Origin: an uncultured Bacteroidales bacterium
Lineage (GTDB): Bacteria > Bacteroidota > Bacteroidia > Bacteroidales > F082
Length of the DNA: 64,000 nucleotides
NCBI GenBank assembly: GCA_946408345.1
Contig: CAMJRR010000006.1
Coordinates: forward strand, 50,585 to 114,584
Direction: 5' to 3'
Numbering within the stretch: the first letter of the stretch is position 1; every line of letters starts with the position of its first letter. Under the pieces are notes generated by a model, which saw only the letters and a list, made by a program, of their open reading frames with translations, was not told the DNA's origin and searched no databases. Below are positions 1 to 8,376 of this stretch, piece by piece. The translations under genes were made by a program, and so were the position numbers.

Positions 1-1104
1 GTCTTCAATGGCAGCTTCCACATACTCAATGCCTACTACTTTCTTCACAAAACGGGAGAAATACTGCGCGATGGTGCCTGTACCTGTGTAAAGGTCATAC
101 ATCAGTTCGTTGCCTTGCACATCGGCGAGGTCGAAGGCGGCTTTATAGAGCCTTTCCGCTTGATAAACATTGGTCTGGAAGAAAGAAACGGGGCCGATGC
201 GGAACTTCAGGTCGTCAAAGCCCGGTCGGGGAGAGGCCATAGTTTCAATAAGGTAAGGCTCGCCTTTCAGGCATTCAAAAGGCAGGTCGTTGATGATGTC
301 GTTCAGTTTCGGGTTGATGACCAAAAGCAACGAGACGATTTGCGGAAAGGCCATTTCCAGAGCAGGGATGAGTTCATGGCGCACAATGGCATTTTCCTCA
401 CTGATGACAAGGATAACCATAAACTCACCCTTTGAGTTGCAGCGAATGACGAGGTTGCGCATCAATCCTTCATGGGCGCGGAAGTTGTAATAGGGGAGAT
501 GCCGCTCCAATGTAAACCGCCTGACAAACAATCGTATGTCGTTTGAAGGGTCGGCTTGTAGGTGACATTGCTCAATGTCGACTACACGGTCGAAAAGTTG
601 GGGCAGATGGAAACCGAGACCTTTGCAGTATTCCTCATCATGGGTGCCAAGGGGTGCGCCGTCAGTGAGCCATTTGCGGTTCGAGAAAGTGTATTCCAAC
701 TTGTTGCGGTAGGCAAATTGCTTCTCGCAGCCCAAAATCGGACGAATCTCTGGATATTCTATCTTTCCGATGCGGTCGAAATTGTCCTTCACCTGTTTCT
801 GTTTGTAATAGGTCTGCCATTGGTACTCCATATGCTGCCATTTACAGCCGCCGCAAAGACCGAAGTGCTGACAAACAGGTTTCACACGCTTGCCCGACAT
901 CTTCTTGAAGTTCAATATCTTGCCTTCAAAGAAGTTTTTTTTACGTTTGTAAACTTCAATATCCACCACATCGCCTGGTACGCCGAAGGGGATGAATACT
1001 ACGCGACCGTCTGGTTTGGCTACCGACATACCTTCAGAGCCAGCGTCGATGATTTCCACGTCTTCGATGTATTCGGGTTCTCGTTTCGTTTTGCTTCTAA
1101 CCAT
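1..1104 (-). CDS. rlmD: 23S rRNA (uracil-C5)-methyltransferase RlmD, 3' end cut by window
   Basis: SAM-dependent RNA methyltransferase of the TrmA/RlmD family that makes m5U in 23S rRNA. Read on the minus strand from ATG at 1104, the protein opens with a TRAM-like beta-rich stretch. A cysteine cluster of the form C-x-HFG-x-CGGC-x-WQH then provides ligands for the family's 4Fe-4S cluster. At the window edge is the SAM-binding motif DLYTGTGTIAQ followed by GIEYVE. The catalytic Cys region and stop codon lie outside the window. The frame is open throughout. Assignment to RlmD rather than another TrmA paralogue rests on the Fe-S motif and is likely but not certain. Confidence 0.88.
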   Translation of the reverse strand, partial: MVRSKTKREPEYIEDVEIIDAGSEGMSVAKPDGRVVFIPFGVPGDVVDIEVYKRKKNFFEGKILNFKKMSGKRVKPVCQHFGLCGGCKWQHMEYQWQTYYKQKQVKDNFDRIGKIEYPEIRPILGCEKQFAYRNKLEYTFSNRKWLTDGAPLGTHDEEYCKGLGFHLPQLFDRVVDIEQCHLQADPSNDIRLFVRRFTLERHLPYYNFRAHEGLMRNLVIRCNSKGEFMVILVISEENAIVRHELIPALEMAFPQIVSLLLVINPKLNDIINDLPFECLKGEPYLIETMASPRPGFDDLKFRIGPVSFFQTNVYQAERLYKAAFDLADVQGNELMYDLYTGTGTIAQYFSRFVKKVVGIEYVEAAIED

Positions 1105-1118
1105 ATTTTTCTTTTTTT

Positions 1119-1192
1119 CTATGGCCTATAGCCTGCTTTTAATTGGATTGAAGCAGGCCTTGGACCATAAGCTATGGGCTATTGGCCACTAA
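1119..1192. repeat. imperfect inverted repeat between aroE and rlmD
   Basis: The arms at 1120-1138 and 1151-1169 pair over about 19 bases with few mismatches around a 12-base loop. A second partial copy of the arm (GGCTATTGGCC) follows and reaches into the last codons of aroE. It may act as a transcript end for aroE or as an mRNA hairpin before rlmD. No T-tract is seen in the minus direction, so a terminator role is uncertain. Confidence 0.5.
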
Positions 1193-1913
1193 ATATCTCC
1201 CAAGTTTTCTTCGCTTGCTCTTCAAACATCTGCATTCCGCCAAACACCTTTGCGCCCCAAGTCTTGCCTAACTCCATGAAAGCCGTCTCCTTCGGGTTGT
1301 AAATCAAGTCGATGATGATGTGCTTCTTGCTCAAACCTTGATAGTGCAGGTCGGGGAAGTCGTCAATCTGAGGAAACATACCTAAGGGCGTGGTGTTGAT
1401 AATCAAAGAGTTTTGCCTTAAAATCTCATCGCTCAGTGTGTTGTAAGTGTAATCGCCTTTTTCGGCGCTTCTGCTGACTGTTGAGTAGGTTATGCCTTTC
1501 TTTTTCAGCACATATTGAACCGCTTTGGATGCACCCCCCGTTCCCAAAACCAAAGCGTGTTCAATTTGACGGTCTTTGATGGCTCGGTTCAACAATTGCT
1601 CAAAGCCATAAACGTCAGTGTTATAGCCTTTCAGCTTGCCCTCGTTGATTTTCACCACATTGACAGCTCCAACTTCCTTGGCCACGGCATCAATCTCGTC
1701 CAACAGTGGGATGATGGCTTCCTTATAAGGTATGGTCACGTTGAAACCGCAGAGGTCGGGATACTTCTCCATAATTTCTTTTAGTTCGTCCAACGACTTT
1801 AGGTCGAAGTGCTGATAGAGGCAATCCAAGCCCTCATATTCGAATTTCTCGTTGAAAAAGAATCTCGACTGCGAGTGTTTCAATGGATGTCCTATGAGTC
1901 CGTAGCGTTTCAT
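1179..1913 (-). CDS. aroE: shikimate dehydrogenase
   Basis: NADP-dependent reduction of 3-dehydroshikimate in aromatic amino acid synthesis. The protein is 244 aa, slightly short for AroE but complete. Visible motifs are GLIGHPLKHSQS near the N-terminus (substrate loop serines), GFNVTIPYKE with the catalytic Lys at about residue 65, NTDVYGF (substrate Asp), and the nucleotide loop LGTGGASKAV at about 124. It lies 6 bases downstream of the small export-type gene at 1920 on the same strand, so co-transcription is likely. Confidence 0.95.
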   Translation of the reverse strand: MKRYGLIGHPLKHSQSRFFFNEKFEYEGLDCLYQHFDLKSLDELKEIMEKYPDLCGFNVTIPYKEAIIPLLDEIDAVAKEVGAVNVVKINEGKLKGYNTDVYGFEQLLNRAIKDRQIEHALVLGTGGASKAVQYVLKKKGITYSTVSRSAEKGDYTYNTLSDEILRQNSLIINTTPLGMFPQIDDFPDLHYQGLSKKHIIIDLIYNPKETAFMELGKTWGAKVFGGMQMFEEQAKKTWEIFSGQ

Positions 1914-1919
1914 TTTCAG

Positions 1920-2414
1920 TTATTTAATTCCAAACACAGCCCCAAAGCCCAAGGTGCAAACCACTCCTACAATGATGCTAGCCAGCACCACGCCACCAAT
2001 GACAGCAATCACGCTTTTCTTGAAGTCCATGTCCAAGAAACTAGCGGCGAGGGTGCCAGTCCAGGCACCTGTGCCTGGCAACGGGATGCCCACGAAGAGC
2101 AGCAAAGCCCAATAGAGTCCGCGCCCAGCTTTGGCTTGCAGCTTTTGGCCGCCCTTTTCGCCTTTTTCGAGGCACCAGTTGCAAAAGTTCCTGAAGAACT
2201 TCAGGTTGACATTCTTGCCCCATTCCAACACCTTGCGTGCGAAGAAATAGATGAAGGGAACGGGCAGCATATTGCCGATGGCGATGATGATGTAGCTCCA
2301 CAATAGGCTGAAATCGGGGTTGGCCGTGTGGATGCCGTAAGCTACAGGGATGGCACCACGCAATTCAATCAGCGGCACCATGGCGATGAGAAAGATATAG
2401 ATGTAATTCTTCAT
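1920..2414 (-). CDS. small multidrug export-type membrane protein (COG2426/PF06695)
   Basis: 164-aa integral membrane protein with about four to five hydrophobic segments. It has the family's conserved start (MVPLIELRGAIPVAYG) and a GIPLPGTGAWTGTLAA loop. Members are annotated as small multidrug export proteins, but substrate and mechanism are not established. Its start overlaps the stop of the upstream TPR gene by 4 bases (2411-2414), indicating translational coupling. Confidence 0.85.
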   Translation of the reverse strand: MKNYIYIFLIAMVPLIELRGAIPVAYGIHTANPDFSLLWSYIIIAIGNMLPVPFIYFFARKVLEWGKNVNLKFFRNFCNWCLEKGEKGGQKLQAKAGRGLYWALLLFVGIPLPGTGAWTGTLAASFLDMDFKKSVIAVIGGVVLASIIVGVVCTLGFGAVFGIK

Positions 2415-3865
2415 GCAGGATTAGTGTTGGTTTCTTGGTTCTTTTTGTGTTGTTCAATGAGTTGCAGTATGTCATTGTCGTTGGCCAATAGCTCTTTGTC
2501 GTATTCCAAGAAGTCGGGCCAAACCTCAAAGTCGGCATCCAAGGCTTGGTCAAGTGCTTCAAGCCCTTGATTGTGACAGCCTTTCACGAAATAAGCGTAG
2601 GCCAAAAGGTAGAGCAACGATGGGTCATTGTCGGTTTGCAGTAGCCCGAACTTGATGGTGTTGATGGCCTCATCGATTTTATCTTGTTGGCCATATAGGT
2701 CGGCGATGTAATAATAGGCATCGGCATCGTTGGGCGTTTGCTCTTGAATCTTGCGCAGACATTCAAGTGCCTTGTCGTATTCCTTGAGCTTCATGTAGTC
2801 GGTGGCGATGGAGTAGAGGTGGTCGGTCTCCCATGGCTCCAATTCCAAAGCTTTTTCGAAGAATTTGATGGCCTTTCGGCTTTGGCCACGGTCGCTGAAG
2901 ACATAGCCTAGTCCAGCATAGCCAGATCCTATCATTGGGTTGATTTCCAATGCTTTGTTGAAATGCTCCTCGGCAGTTTGCAGGTCGTTGAGGCGGTAGT
3001 AGCAGTCACCGATGGTAGTGTGAATCATCGAGGTCTCCACATTGTTGCGCAGGGCTTCCTCAAGGGTGTCGATAGCTTCCTTGTAGCGGCCGAGGTCGTA
3101 ATATATGTCGGCCAAGTGCATATTGGTCCAAATGTCTTCGGGGTCGATGCTGAGGGCGTATTCGTATGGGTCAATAGATTCTTCGTATTGCCCCATCATA
3201 CGGTAAATGTCGCCTATGTTGCTCCACGCCTTGCTGTTGTATGGGTCTTTGTCAATCATCTCCTGAAAATAGGTGAGTGCCTCTTCTTTTCGACCCGCGC
3301 TAAGGTAGCAGCAACGAATTTCGTGGTAGATGGTGTAGTTGTCTTCTGCAAAAGGCAAGGCTTTATTATAGAATTCCAAGGCAAGGTCGAATTGCTGCAT
3401 ATGCTGGTATTCGTAGGCAATGGCATTGTAGAGTTCGAACTTTTCGTCCTCGTCGAAATAGGGCAGGGCACTGAAATAGTTCTCCAAAGCTTCTTCCGAC
3501 TTACCCAAAACGGCCAGACAAGAGCCGAGGGTGAGGAAATAGTCCGGGTCTTGCTCATCATCGATACGTTCCAGATGTTGCATAATCTCAAAAGCCTGTT
3601 GGGCATCGTTTTCAAGCAAATATTGCCGCGCATACTTGATTTTCAGCATAGTGCTTTCTGGATGCTGTGCTATGGCCAACTCCACGGCTTGCCTCGAACG
3701 TTTCAGCTGGTTGTGCTGCGTGTAGTGATCGATTATGTATCCAAACTCTTCACTATCGAAGTAAACGGGAGTGTTCGAATTCAGCATATCCTCGTAACGC
3801 TCGATGGCAATCTTTCGGTCTTGCTCTTCTTCAAAATAGTCTTCAAAATCTTCGTCGTCAAACAT
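2411..3865 (-). CDS. tetratricopeptide repeat protein
   Basis: 484-aa cytoplasmic-looking protein, acidic at the N-terminus (DDEDFEDYFEEEQDR), made of about twelve consecutive TPR units. Several have the canonical spacing, for example AWSNIGDIYRMMGQYEESI and SGYAGLGYVFSDRGQSRKAI. There is no signal peptide. TPR arrays are scaffolds for protein-protein contacts; no catalytic domain is seen and the partner is unknown. It heads a minus-strand group with the export-type protein and aroE. Confidence 0.85.
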   Translation of the reverse strand: MFDDEDFEDYFEEEQDRKIAIERYEDMLNSNTPVYFDSEEFGYIIDHYTQHNQLKRSRQAVELAIAQHPESTMLKIKYARQYLLENDAQQAFEIMQHLERIDDEQDPDYFLTLGSCLAVLGKSEEALENYFSALPYFDEDEKFELYNAIAYEYQHMQQFDLALEFYNKALPFAEDNYTIYHEIRCCYLSAGRKEEALTYFQEMIDKDPYNSKAWSNIGDIYRMMGQYEESIDPYEYALSIDPEDIWTNMHLADIYYDLGRYKEAIDTLEEALRNNVETSMIHTTIGDCYYRLNDLQTAEEHFNKALEINPMIGSGYAGLGYVFSDRGQSRKAIKFFEKALELEPWETDHLYSIATDYMKLKEYDKALECLRKIQEQTPNDADAYYYIADLYGQQDKIDEAINTIKFGLLQTDNDPSLLYLLAYAYFVKGCHNQGLEALDQALDADFEVWPDFLEYDKELLANDNDILQLIEQHKKNQETNTNPA

Positions 3866-3887
3866 GGTTTGTCTGGTGAATTTGGTG

Positions 3888-3895
3888 CAAAGATA
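3888..3895 (-). promoter_or_regulatory. -7 box of the TPR gene promoter
   Basis: The minus strand reads TATCTTTG, matching the Bacteroidetes TAnnTTTG box, 22 bases upstream of the TPR gene ATG. No clear TTTG -33 element is seen at the expected spacing. Confidence 0.5.
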
Positions 3896-3926
3896 ATAAA
3901 AACTTGCGAAATCAGGCCTTGTTTTG

Positions 3927-3934
3927 TACCTTTG
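3927..3934 (+). promoter_or_regulatory. -7 box of the TPM-domain gene promoter
   Basis: TACCTTTG is an exact TAnnTTTG match, 22 bases before the GTG start at 3957. With the box at 3888 it forms a compact divergent promoter region. Confidence 0.6.
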
Positions 3935-3956
3935 TACTTTCTAAAAAGTAGTATCT

Positions 3957-5516
3957 GTGAGAAAATTAAGCTTGATAATAATATTGATATGTTTGAATAT
4001 CAATATGATGGCACAAAAAGTATGGATGGTGAGTTCTGTGCCCAACACGCGTCTGGAAAGCAATAACTTCCACGTTTCCGACCCTGACGGCTATTTGTCG
4101 GATAGCGCGGAGATGAACATCAACAAGGCTTTGTGCGCTATCCGTGACAAGGCGGATGTCTTTGTGGTGACTTTAACGTCCATCGGCGATGCCGAGCCCA
4201 AACCTTTTGCCACTGAATTGTTCAACTATTGGGGTGTTGGTGATGCCGATAGCAACAATGGCGTGCTGTTGTTGTTCGTTGAAGATCAACATTCCTTGGA
4301 GTTTGAGACGGGCTATGGTGCCGAGGCAACCCTTACTGATGCCAAATGCCAGCAGATATTCACTAATGCCATTCTCCCTTTTTTTCGAGCTGGCGACTAT
4401 GAAGGCGGGCTTTGTTCAGGGGTGGCAGAAATAGTGGAGGCATTTGGTAGTGAAATCCCGTTGGGGTTGAAGACTACTTTGCCGAGTGACGACAATGAAG
4501 GCGAAGGAAAGACAGATAAAGACTTTAGCACTATCTTTGGGCTGTTTGCCTTGGTTTTGTTTTCGATGCCTGTTGTCGGCATCGTCTTTTGGGCGCGCAA
4601 GCTTAAAGATAAAAAGCGCGGCGTTTCCGTGGTCAACCCTTTGTTTGAAGAGAATGGAGTCACCTATGTGGATGGCTTTGCTACCACATGGTCGGGCTCG
4701 CCTTGGGAAGGCAAAGGGTGTCTTGGTGGTCTATTGCTTGGTTTTTCCATATTTGTCATCTTATTTATTGTCGTTACCTTTATGACCGTCCGCTATCCTG
4801 ATTTAGAGGAAAATACAATGTTCGATAGGGTCTCCATTATTACCCTATTATTGTATCTTACATGGGTTTGTTTCCGCCATAACCAACGTGTCTTGAAAAT
4901 GTCCAAAATACTAGCCAAGCAGTCCATCAATCCAAGGTCGGTCTACCAGGCGGCTTTCGAGAATAAGGGCAACAGGTTGGCCACTTGGACGGCTCCTTGG
5001 TTAGGTTGGATTTACTACCTGATTTACAAGAAACGGTTGAGTCAGAGCGAAGAATGCACATGTCCCATCTGTAGCGGTCCGATGAAGAAGTACTCAGGTT
5101 TCGGACTGCCTGAGATTCATTTGGCAGAAGAAAGGGTAGGAGCATTGAAGTACACACCGTATCGCTGTGGCAACGGTCATTTGGTTGTTGTAAAGGAGCT
5201 CGGCAGCAAGTATTCCAAGTACAAAGCCTGCTCAAAATGTGGTGCTCATACTATGCAGTTGACTCAATCTCAGACCCTTGTCAATGCCGATTATACGCAA
5301 GAAGGCAAGAAAGAGGAAACCTATGTTTGCCAGTATTGTGGGGAGACCCTCAAGAAAACGGTGGTGATTCCTAAGTTGGTGCATTACAGCCATAGCGGTG
5401 GCAGCTATTCCAGTAGTGGAAGGAGCTATTCGAGCCATTCCAGTTCGTCGCATTCGTCGAGAGGCTCGTTCGGTGGAGGCCGTAGTGGCGGTGGCGGGTA
5501 TTCTGGGAAGTGGTGA
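3957..5516 (+). CDS. TPM-domain (DUF477) membrane protein with Gly/Ser-rich tail
   Basis: 519-aa exported membrane protein. A GTG start gives a clean signal peptide (about residues 1-20, ending MMAQ). A TPM domain follows at about 35-150 (SAEMNINKALCAIRDKADVFVVTLTSIGD; LLLFVEDQHSLEFETGYGAEATL). Further on are transmembrane segments at about 193-213 and 265-285 and another hydrophobic stretch near 300. Three CxxC pairs in the last third suggest zinc ribbons. The C-terminus is low-complexity Ser/Gly (about 470-519) of the SGGGRSGGGGYSGKW type, as in YgcG-like proteins. TPM proteins are linked to photosystem repair in plants or to unknown membrane roles; the role here is not known. Confidence 0.8.
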   Translation: MRKLSLIIILICLNINMMAQKVWMVSSVPNTRLESNNFHVSDPDGYLSDSAEMNINKALCAIRDKADVFVVTLTSIGDAEPKPFATELFNYWGVGDADSNNGVLLLFVEDQHSLEFETGYGAEATLTDAKCQQIFTNAILPFFRAGDYEGGLCSGVAEIVEAFGSEIPLGLKTTLPSDDNEGEGKTDKDFSTIFGLFALVLFSMPVVGIVFWARKLKDKKRGVSVVNPLFEENGVTYVDGFATTWSGSPWEGKGCLGGLLLGFSIFVILFIVVTFMTVRYPDLEENTMFDRVSIITLLLYLTWVCFRHNQRVLKMSKILAKQSINPRSVYQAAFENKGNRLATWTAPWLGWIYYLIYKKRLSQSEECTCPICSGPMKKYSGFGLPEIHLAEERVGALKYTPYRCGNGHLVVVKELGSKYSKYKACSKCGAHTMQLTQSQTLVNADYTQEGKKEETYVCQYCGETLKKTVVIPKLVHYSHSGGSYSSSGRSYSSHSSSSHSSRGSFGGGRSGGGGYSGKW

Positions 5517-5716
5517 GTTGGTTTAGAGTTTAGGGGTTAGAGAATAGGGTGTGTTGATTTTATGCCTTTCAATTATAATAGGTGGCGAAGTGTCTTTACA
5601 ATAAGTTGCTTGTTGGGATTGCATAGGGATACCAAGCAGCATAAATGTTGTATAGAAATGTGTAGCAATGATTTCATTTCGCGCGAATATTGTTTTCTAT
5701 GTGCAGGTTGGCTTGT
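5517..5716. other. intergenic stretch without a supported gene
   Basis: No frame here has convincing protein character. A 62-codon plus-strand frame at 5562-5750 has no recognisable domain and runs into the inverted-repeat element, so I do not call it. Confidence 0.4.
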
Positions 5717-5833
5717 GAGGGCGTCAAAACTCGAAAGTCAACTTTTTTGAGGCTAATTTATTCGTACAGTAGTCAGAGAGCAATTTCAAATATTTGATTC
5801 TCAAGGAAGTCTTTTTCATTTTGACACGCCCTC
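5717..5833. mobile_element. possible MITE or insertion-sequence remnant, about 117 bp
   Basis: The ends are inverted: GAGGGCG-TCAAAAC at 5717 and, on the other strand from 5833, GAGGGCGTGTCAAAA. Similarity continues inward imperfectly for about 35-40 bases (AAAGTCAAC..TTGAGG against AAAGACTTCC..TTGAGA). No protein is encoded. It sits where the 3' end of the HEPN gene should be, which fits an insertion that truncated that gene. No clear target-site duplication is visible, so this stays tentative. Confidence 0.4.
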
Positions 5834-5854
5834 CTACATCTTGCCATCTCCTTG

Positions 5855-6112
5855 CTAAGTCCTTGCCAACATATTGTCAAAAGGTATTGAAAGTCCAAAA
5901 TGCTGATGTAACATAATCACAGTGTCTTGATGTGTCCCAACTGGATGTCTGTCGTTAATCAGCAAGGCACTAACCGCATGGAATGCAGCATAATACAATT
6001 GATTGGCAATATTACCCCAAAGACCTGCTTGGCGCAAAATCTCAATTTCGGCAAAGGTTCTTCGAGATTTCTAGGTTTCCAAACCAACGAGGATTTTTTC
6101 TTTCTTCATCAT
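5855..6112 (-). pseudogene. broken HEPN-domain gene
   Basis: Starting at ATG ATG (6112), the frame gives MMKKEKILVGLET then a TAG stop at 6073-6071. It continues in frame as a recognisable HEPN helix (AEIEILRQAGLWGNIANQLYYAAFHAVSALLIND). The R/x-LYYAAFHA segment is typical of HEPN toxins and nucleotidyltransferase partners. The frame ends at LART (5855), and the usual RxxGDYDD-type C-terminal half is missing, with the MITE-like element nearby. One nonsense codon and loss of the 3' half mark it as non-functional. Confidence 0.75.
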
Positions 6113-6118
6113 TCAAAC

Positions 6119-6433
6119 TCATACCAACACGATTTTGTCTTGTTCAACATTCTTGTAGTAGGGCAAGAAACTCATCGCTTCCAATTCCTCTTGGGAATAG
6201 GTTTGCACACTAAAATACTTACCCATATCAAATCCACGTTCCATAATCGGATAGACAATACTTTGGAAATCAGACGCTCCTTTTGGACGATTAAGCAAAA
6301 CAGGCAAGTCCCAATCGGAATTCTCGCGATAATCGCCTCATACACGGGAGCCATAAAGCAACAAATGGGCATCTGGCGGAAGACCCCGTTTGCCTAATTG
6401 ATGGATTCGATGAAGAATGTCGGAGTGGCTCAT
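6119..6433 (-). pseudogene. broken MNT-type nucleotidyltransferase gene (HEPN partner)
   Basis: From ATG at 6433 the frame encodes a minimal nucleotidyltransferase of about 104 residues. It has the YGSR loop, the DWDL acidic pair (GS-x-DxD motif) and the tail EQDKIVLV. A TGA at 6340-6338 interrupts it at codon 32, inside the GSRV-GDYRENSDWDL active-site loop, where relatives carry Arg or Trp. Otherwise the frame is intact, so inactivation looks recent. MNT and HEPN genes are normally adjacent toxin-antitoxin-like partners, as here. Confidence 0.8.
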
Positions 6434-6482
6434 AGTTTTATGCTATTTGCAGCAAATAATACACATTTTTTCGAATCCCGCA

Positions 6483-7031
6483 TTAATCATTATAATGTAT
6501 TTCTTCCAAATTCTCCTGAATCATCTCCTTCAGGTATTTCATGATGCTGACGTCGTTCATCGACATGCCGTCAAGGGCTTCCTTGATTTCGTCGGTGTCG
6601 AAGACGAACTCGCCGTCGTCGGTGATGTGCTTGTAGATGAAATGGATGTCCTCGTGGGCCGAAAACAGCATCACCAATGAGCCTGCCAAGTCGCCCATCG
6701 GGGGACGGTCAAGGTGGTCGTGCTGGAACCAGAAGTTCAAGACGGTGCCTTTGCCGACTTCGCTCTCAATCTTCATGCCGCCACCGGCGTTCTCAGTGTT
6801 CATCTTGATTAAAGGCAAACCAAGACCGACTTTGCGCGTGGTGCGCGAAGTGGTCCACGGGTCGGTCACCTTGGCCAAAAACTCGGGCGTCATACCTTTG
6901 CCGTTGTCCTTAATGGTGAAGGCGTATATATTGTCTTTCAGGCTGTCCTTGATGGTAAGTTCAACGAGGGTGGAATTAGCCGCCGTCGAGTTTTCCATCA
7001 GGTCGTAAACGTGCATTGATAGTTCTTTCAT
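6483..7031 (-). CDS. HATPase (GHKL) ATP-binding protein of the hydrogenase-signalling cluster
   Basis: 182-aa soluble protein with a GHKL ATPase fold. An N-box-like helix (HVYDLMENSTAANSTLVELTI) is followed by DNGKGM (G1 box) and GLGLPLIKMNTENAGG (G2). The last 60 residues are an acidic tail after the fold. Such stand-alone HATPases occur next to PHP and DRTGG proteins in [FeFe]-hydrogenase clusters and may act like anti-sigma or histidine-kinase domains. Its start overlaps the stop of the PHP gene by 4 bases. Confidence 0.82.
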   Translation of the reverse strand: MKELSMHVYDLMENSTAANSTLVELTIKDSLKDNIYAFTIKDNGKGMTPEFLAKVTDPWTTSRTTRKVGLGLPLIKMNTENAGGGMKIESEVGKGTVLNFWFQHDHLDRPPMGDLAGSLVMLFSAHEDIHFIYKHITDDGEFVFDTDEIKEALDGMSMNDVSIMKYLKEMIQENLEEIHYND

Positions 7032-7810
7032 CCGAATAAGAGTTGTAGTTTTTCCTTGGGTTCAGTGTCGATGTAGCGTCCATCTTCGCCGTGGAGGGTC
7101 TTGCGGAACTCGTCGAAGGTCTTGTCGTACATGTGCAGCACGCAATGCACCTCGCCGATGATGTGCAGGAAGTGGGCGTCGCTGCTCTTGGTGAAGTTGA
7201 ACTTCTTCAAGTAGGCGTATTTCTTCAAAAAGTCGGGCTTGGTGACGTGCTTCGAGATTTCCAAAGCGTCCGCCTTGATGTCGGGAGGAACGAAGCCTAA
7301 CTGGCTCACCAAACTGCTTGCCGGCTTGTTGACGTGCGCCGGAACAAACAAACCTCCGATTTCGTGAACCACATCATAAAGCTGGTCCAAGTCCGCATCC
7401 AGAGCCGACCATAGCAGCCATTCCTCGTCGCCGACCACTTCCTCATTTTCATCCACAATGAGTTGATAGCCAAATTTTTCCTCATCCAATGGAATGTGGG
7501 GGAGATGCTCGTCGAGAAATTCTTGGAACTTGTCCAATTGTTCGTCGTTCTCGAAATAGGCAAGGGCATGGGCTTCCTCTTGCGTGGTGATTTCTACGCC
7601 GCCGATGACGAGGATGCCGTTTTCGCGGCCGATCTTTTGCGTCACTTTCACCTGCCGTGTGGTGTTGTGGTCGCAGATGGCGATGACATCCAAATGGAGT
7701 TTCTTGGCCTGCTCGACGATGGCGGAGGGACTCATATAGAGGTCGCCGCACGGCGAAAGCACCGTGTGCATATGGAGGTCGGCTCTATATGATTGTAGTT
7801 CCATAGGCAT
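7028..7810 (-). CDS. PHP-domain metal-dependent phosphoesterase
   Basis: 260-aa protein with the N-terminal PHP signature RADLHMHTVLSPCGDLYMSP, then AICDHNTT (metal-binding DHN) and VPAHVNKP, SSDAHFLHIIGE further on. PHP proteins use clustered His/Asp to bind metals and hydrolyse phosphoesters; the substrate in hydrogenase clusters is unknown. An alternative start two codons downstream (7804) is equally possible. It lies between the DRTGG gene and the HATPase gene on the same strand. Confidence 0.88.
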   Translation of the reverse strand: MPMELQSYRADLHMHTVLSPCGDLYMSPSAIVEQAKKLHLDVIAICDHNTTRQVKVTQKIGRENGILVIGGVEITTQEEAHALAYFENDEQLDKFQEFLDEHLPHIPLDEEKFGYQLIVDENEEVVGDEEWLLWSALDADLDQLYDVVHEIGGLFVPAHVNKPASSLVSQLGFVPPDIKADALEISKHVTKPDFLKKYAYLKKFNFTKSSDAHFLHIIGEVHCVLHMYDKTFDEFRKTLHGEDGRYIDTEPKEKLQLLFG

Positions 7811-7953
7811 TTTTTGTCATAAAACTAGCAAAACAATGCAAAACTTTTTGTTTGTGCAAGGCAGCTCGCAACCGCTCGTCGCCGGAAAGCAGCCGGTTGG
7901 CGTACTTTCCAACTCAAACTATTGTTTTGTGGGTTTTGTAGGTTTTGTGATAA
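7811..7953. other. spacer with an imperfect hairpin
   Basis: 143 bases between the DRTGG and PHP genes. An imperfect inverted repeat (CGCAACCG ... CGGTTGGCG) lies at about 7868-7906. No T-run follows in the minus direction. No reading frame is supported. Confidence 0.35.
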
Positions 7954-8289
7954 TTACTTGTTTAACAGATTATAAACCAATCCAGCAATCTCGTATGTGG
8001 GAAGGTTGGTCTGCAAGATGGGCAAATCCTCATCATTGCTCTGCTCGATGGTCTCATCGTTGGGCATGAGGTTTTTCACGAGGATGATGCACGACATTTC
8101 CTTCAGCGAGGCCACGGCCATCACGTTCTTGTGGGTTTGGAGCGTAATCCAGATGTTGCCTTCCATGGCGTTGCCCATCACGTCGCTCAAAAGGTCGCTG
8201 ATGTAGCAGCCATCTATCTCTCTGTCAAGGCCTTTCTCGCCCGACAAAACCTTGAGGTTGAGTTTTTCGACTAATTCCTTTACTTTCAT
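7954..8289 (-). CDS. DRTGG-domain protein
   Basis: 111-aa protein that fits a single DRTGG domain (GCYISDLLSDVMGNAMEGNIWITLQTHKN), the ligand-binding-like domain also found next to phosphotransacetylase and CBS domains. Small DRTGG proteins are regular members of [FeFe]-hydrogenase operons together with HATPase and PHP proteins; their biochemical role is unproven. It is the first gene downstream of the ATPase pseudogene. Confidence 0.82.
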   Translation of the reverse strand: MKVKELVEKLNLKVLSGEKGLDREIDGCYISDLLSDVMGNAMEGNIWITLQTHKNVMAVASLKEMSCIILVKNLMPNDETIEQSNDEDLPILQTNLPTYEIAGLVYNLLNK

Positions 8290-8331
8290 TTTGTATGGTG
8301 TTTAAATCATTGTTTCGTCATTTAAGGACTG

Positions 8332-8339
8332 CAAATGTA
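8332..8339 (-). promoter_or_regulatory. candidate -7 box before the DRTGG gene
   Basis: The minus strand reads TACATTTG, matching TAnnTTTG, about 43 bases before the DRTGG start. No good -33 TTTG is seen. It would let the DRTGG-PHP-HATPase genes be transcribed separately from the hydrogenase genes. Confidence 0.4.
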
Positions 8340-8376
8340 AGAATAAATCCGAATATGGGCTACTGTTGTGAGAATT

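Noticed and set aside
5562..5750. 62-codon plus-strand frame
   Set aside because: No domain, poor composition, runs into the inverted-repeat element and lies opposite a decayed region.
6338..6340. TGA in the MNT gene as possible recoded Trp (alternative genetic code)
   Set aside because: All large genes here end normally and no conserved Trp elsewhere is encoded by TGA; simple nonsense mutation is more likely, also because the HEPN partner is broken.
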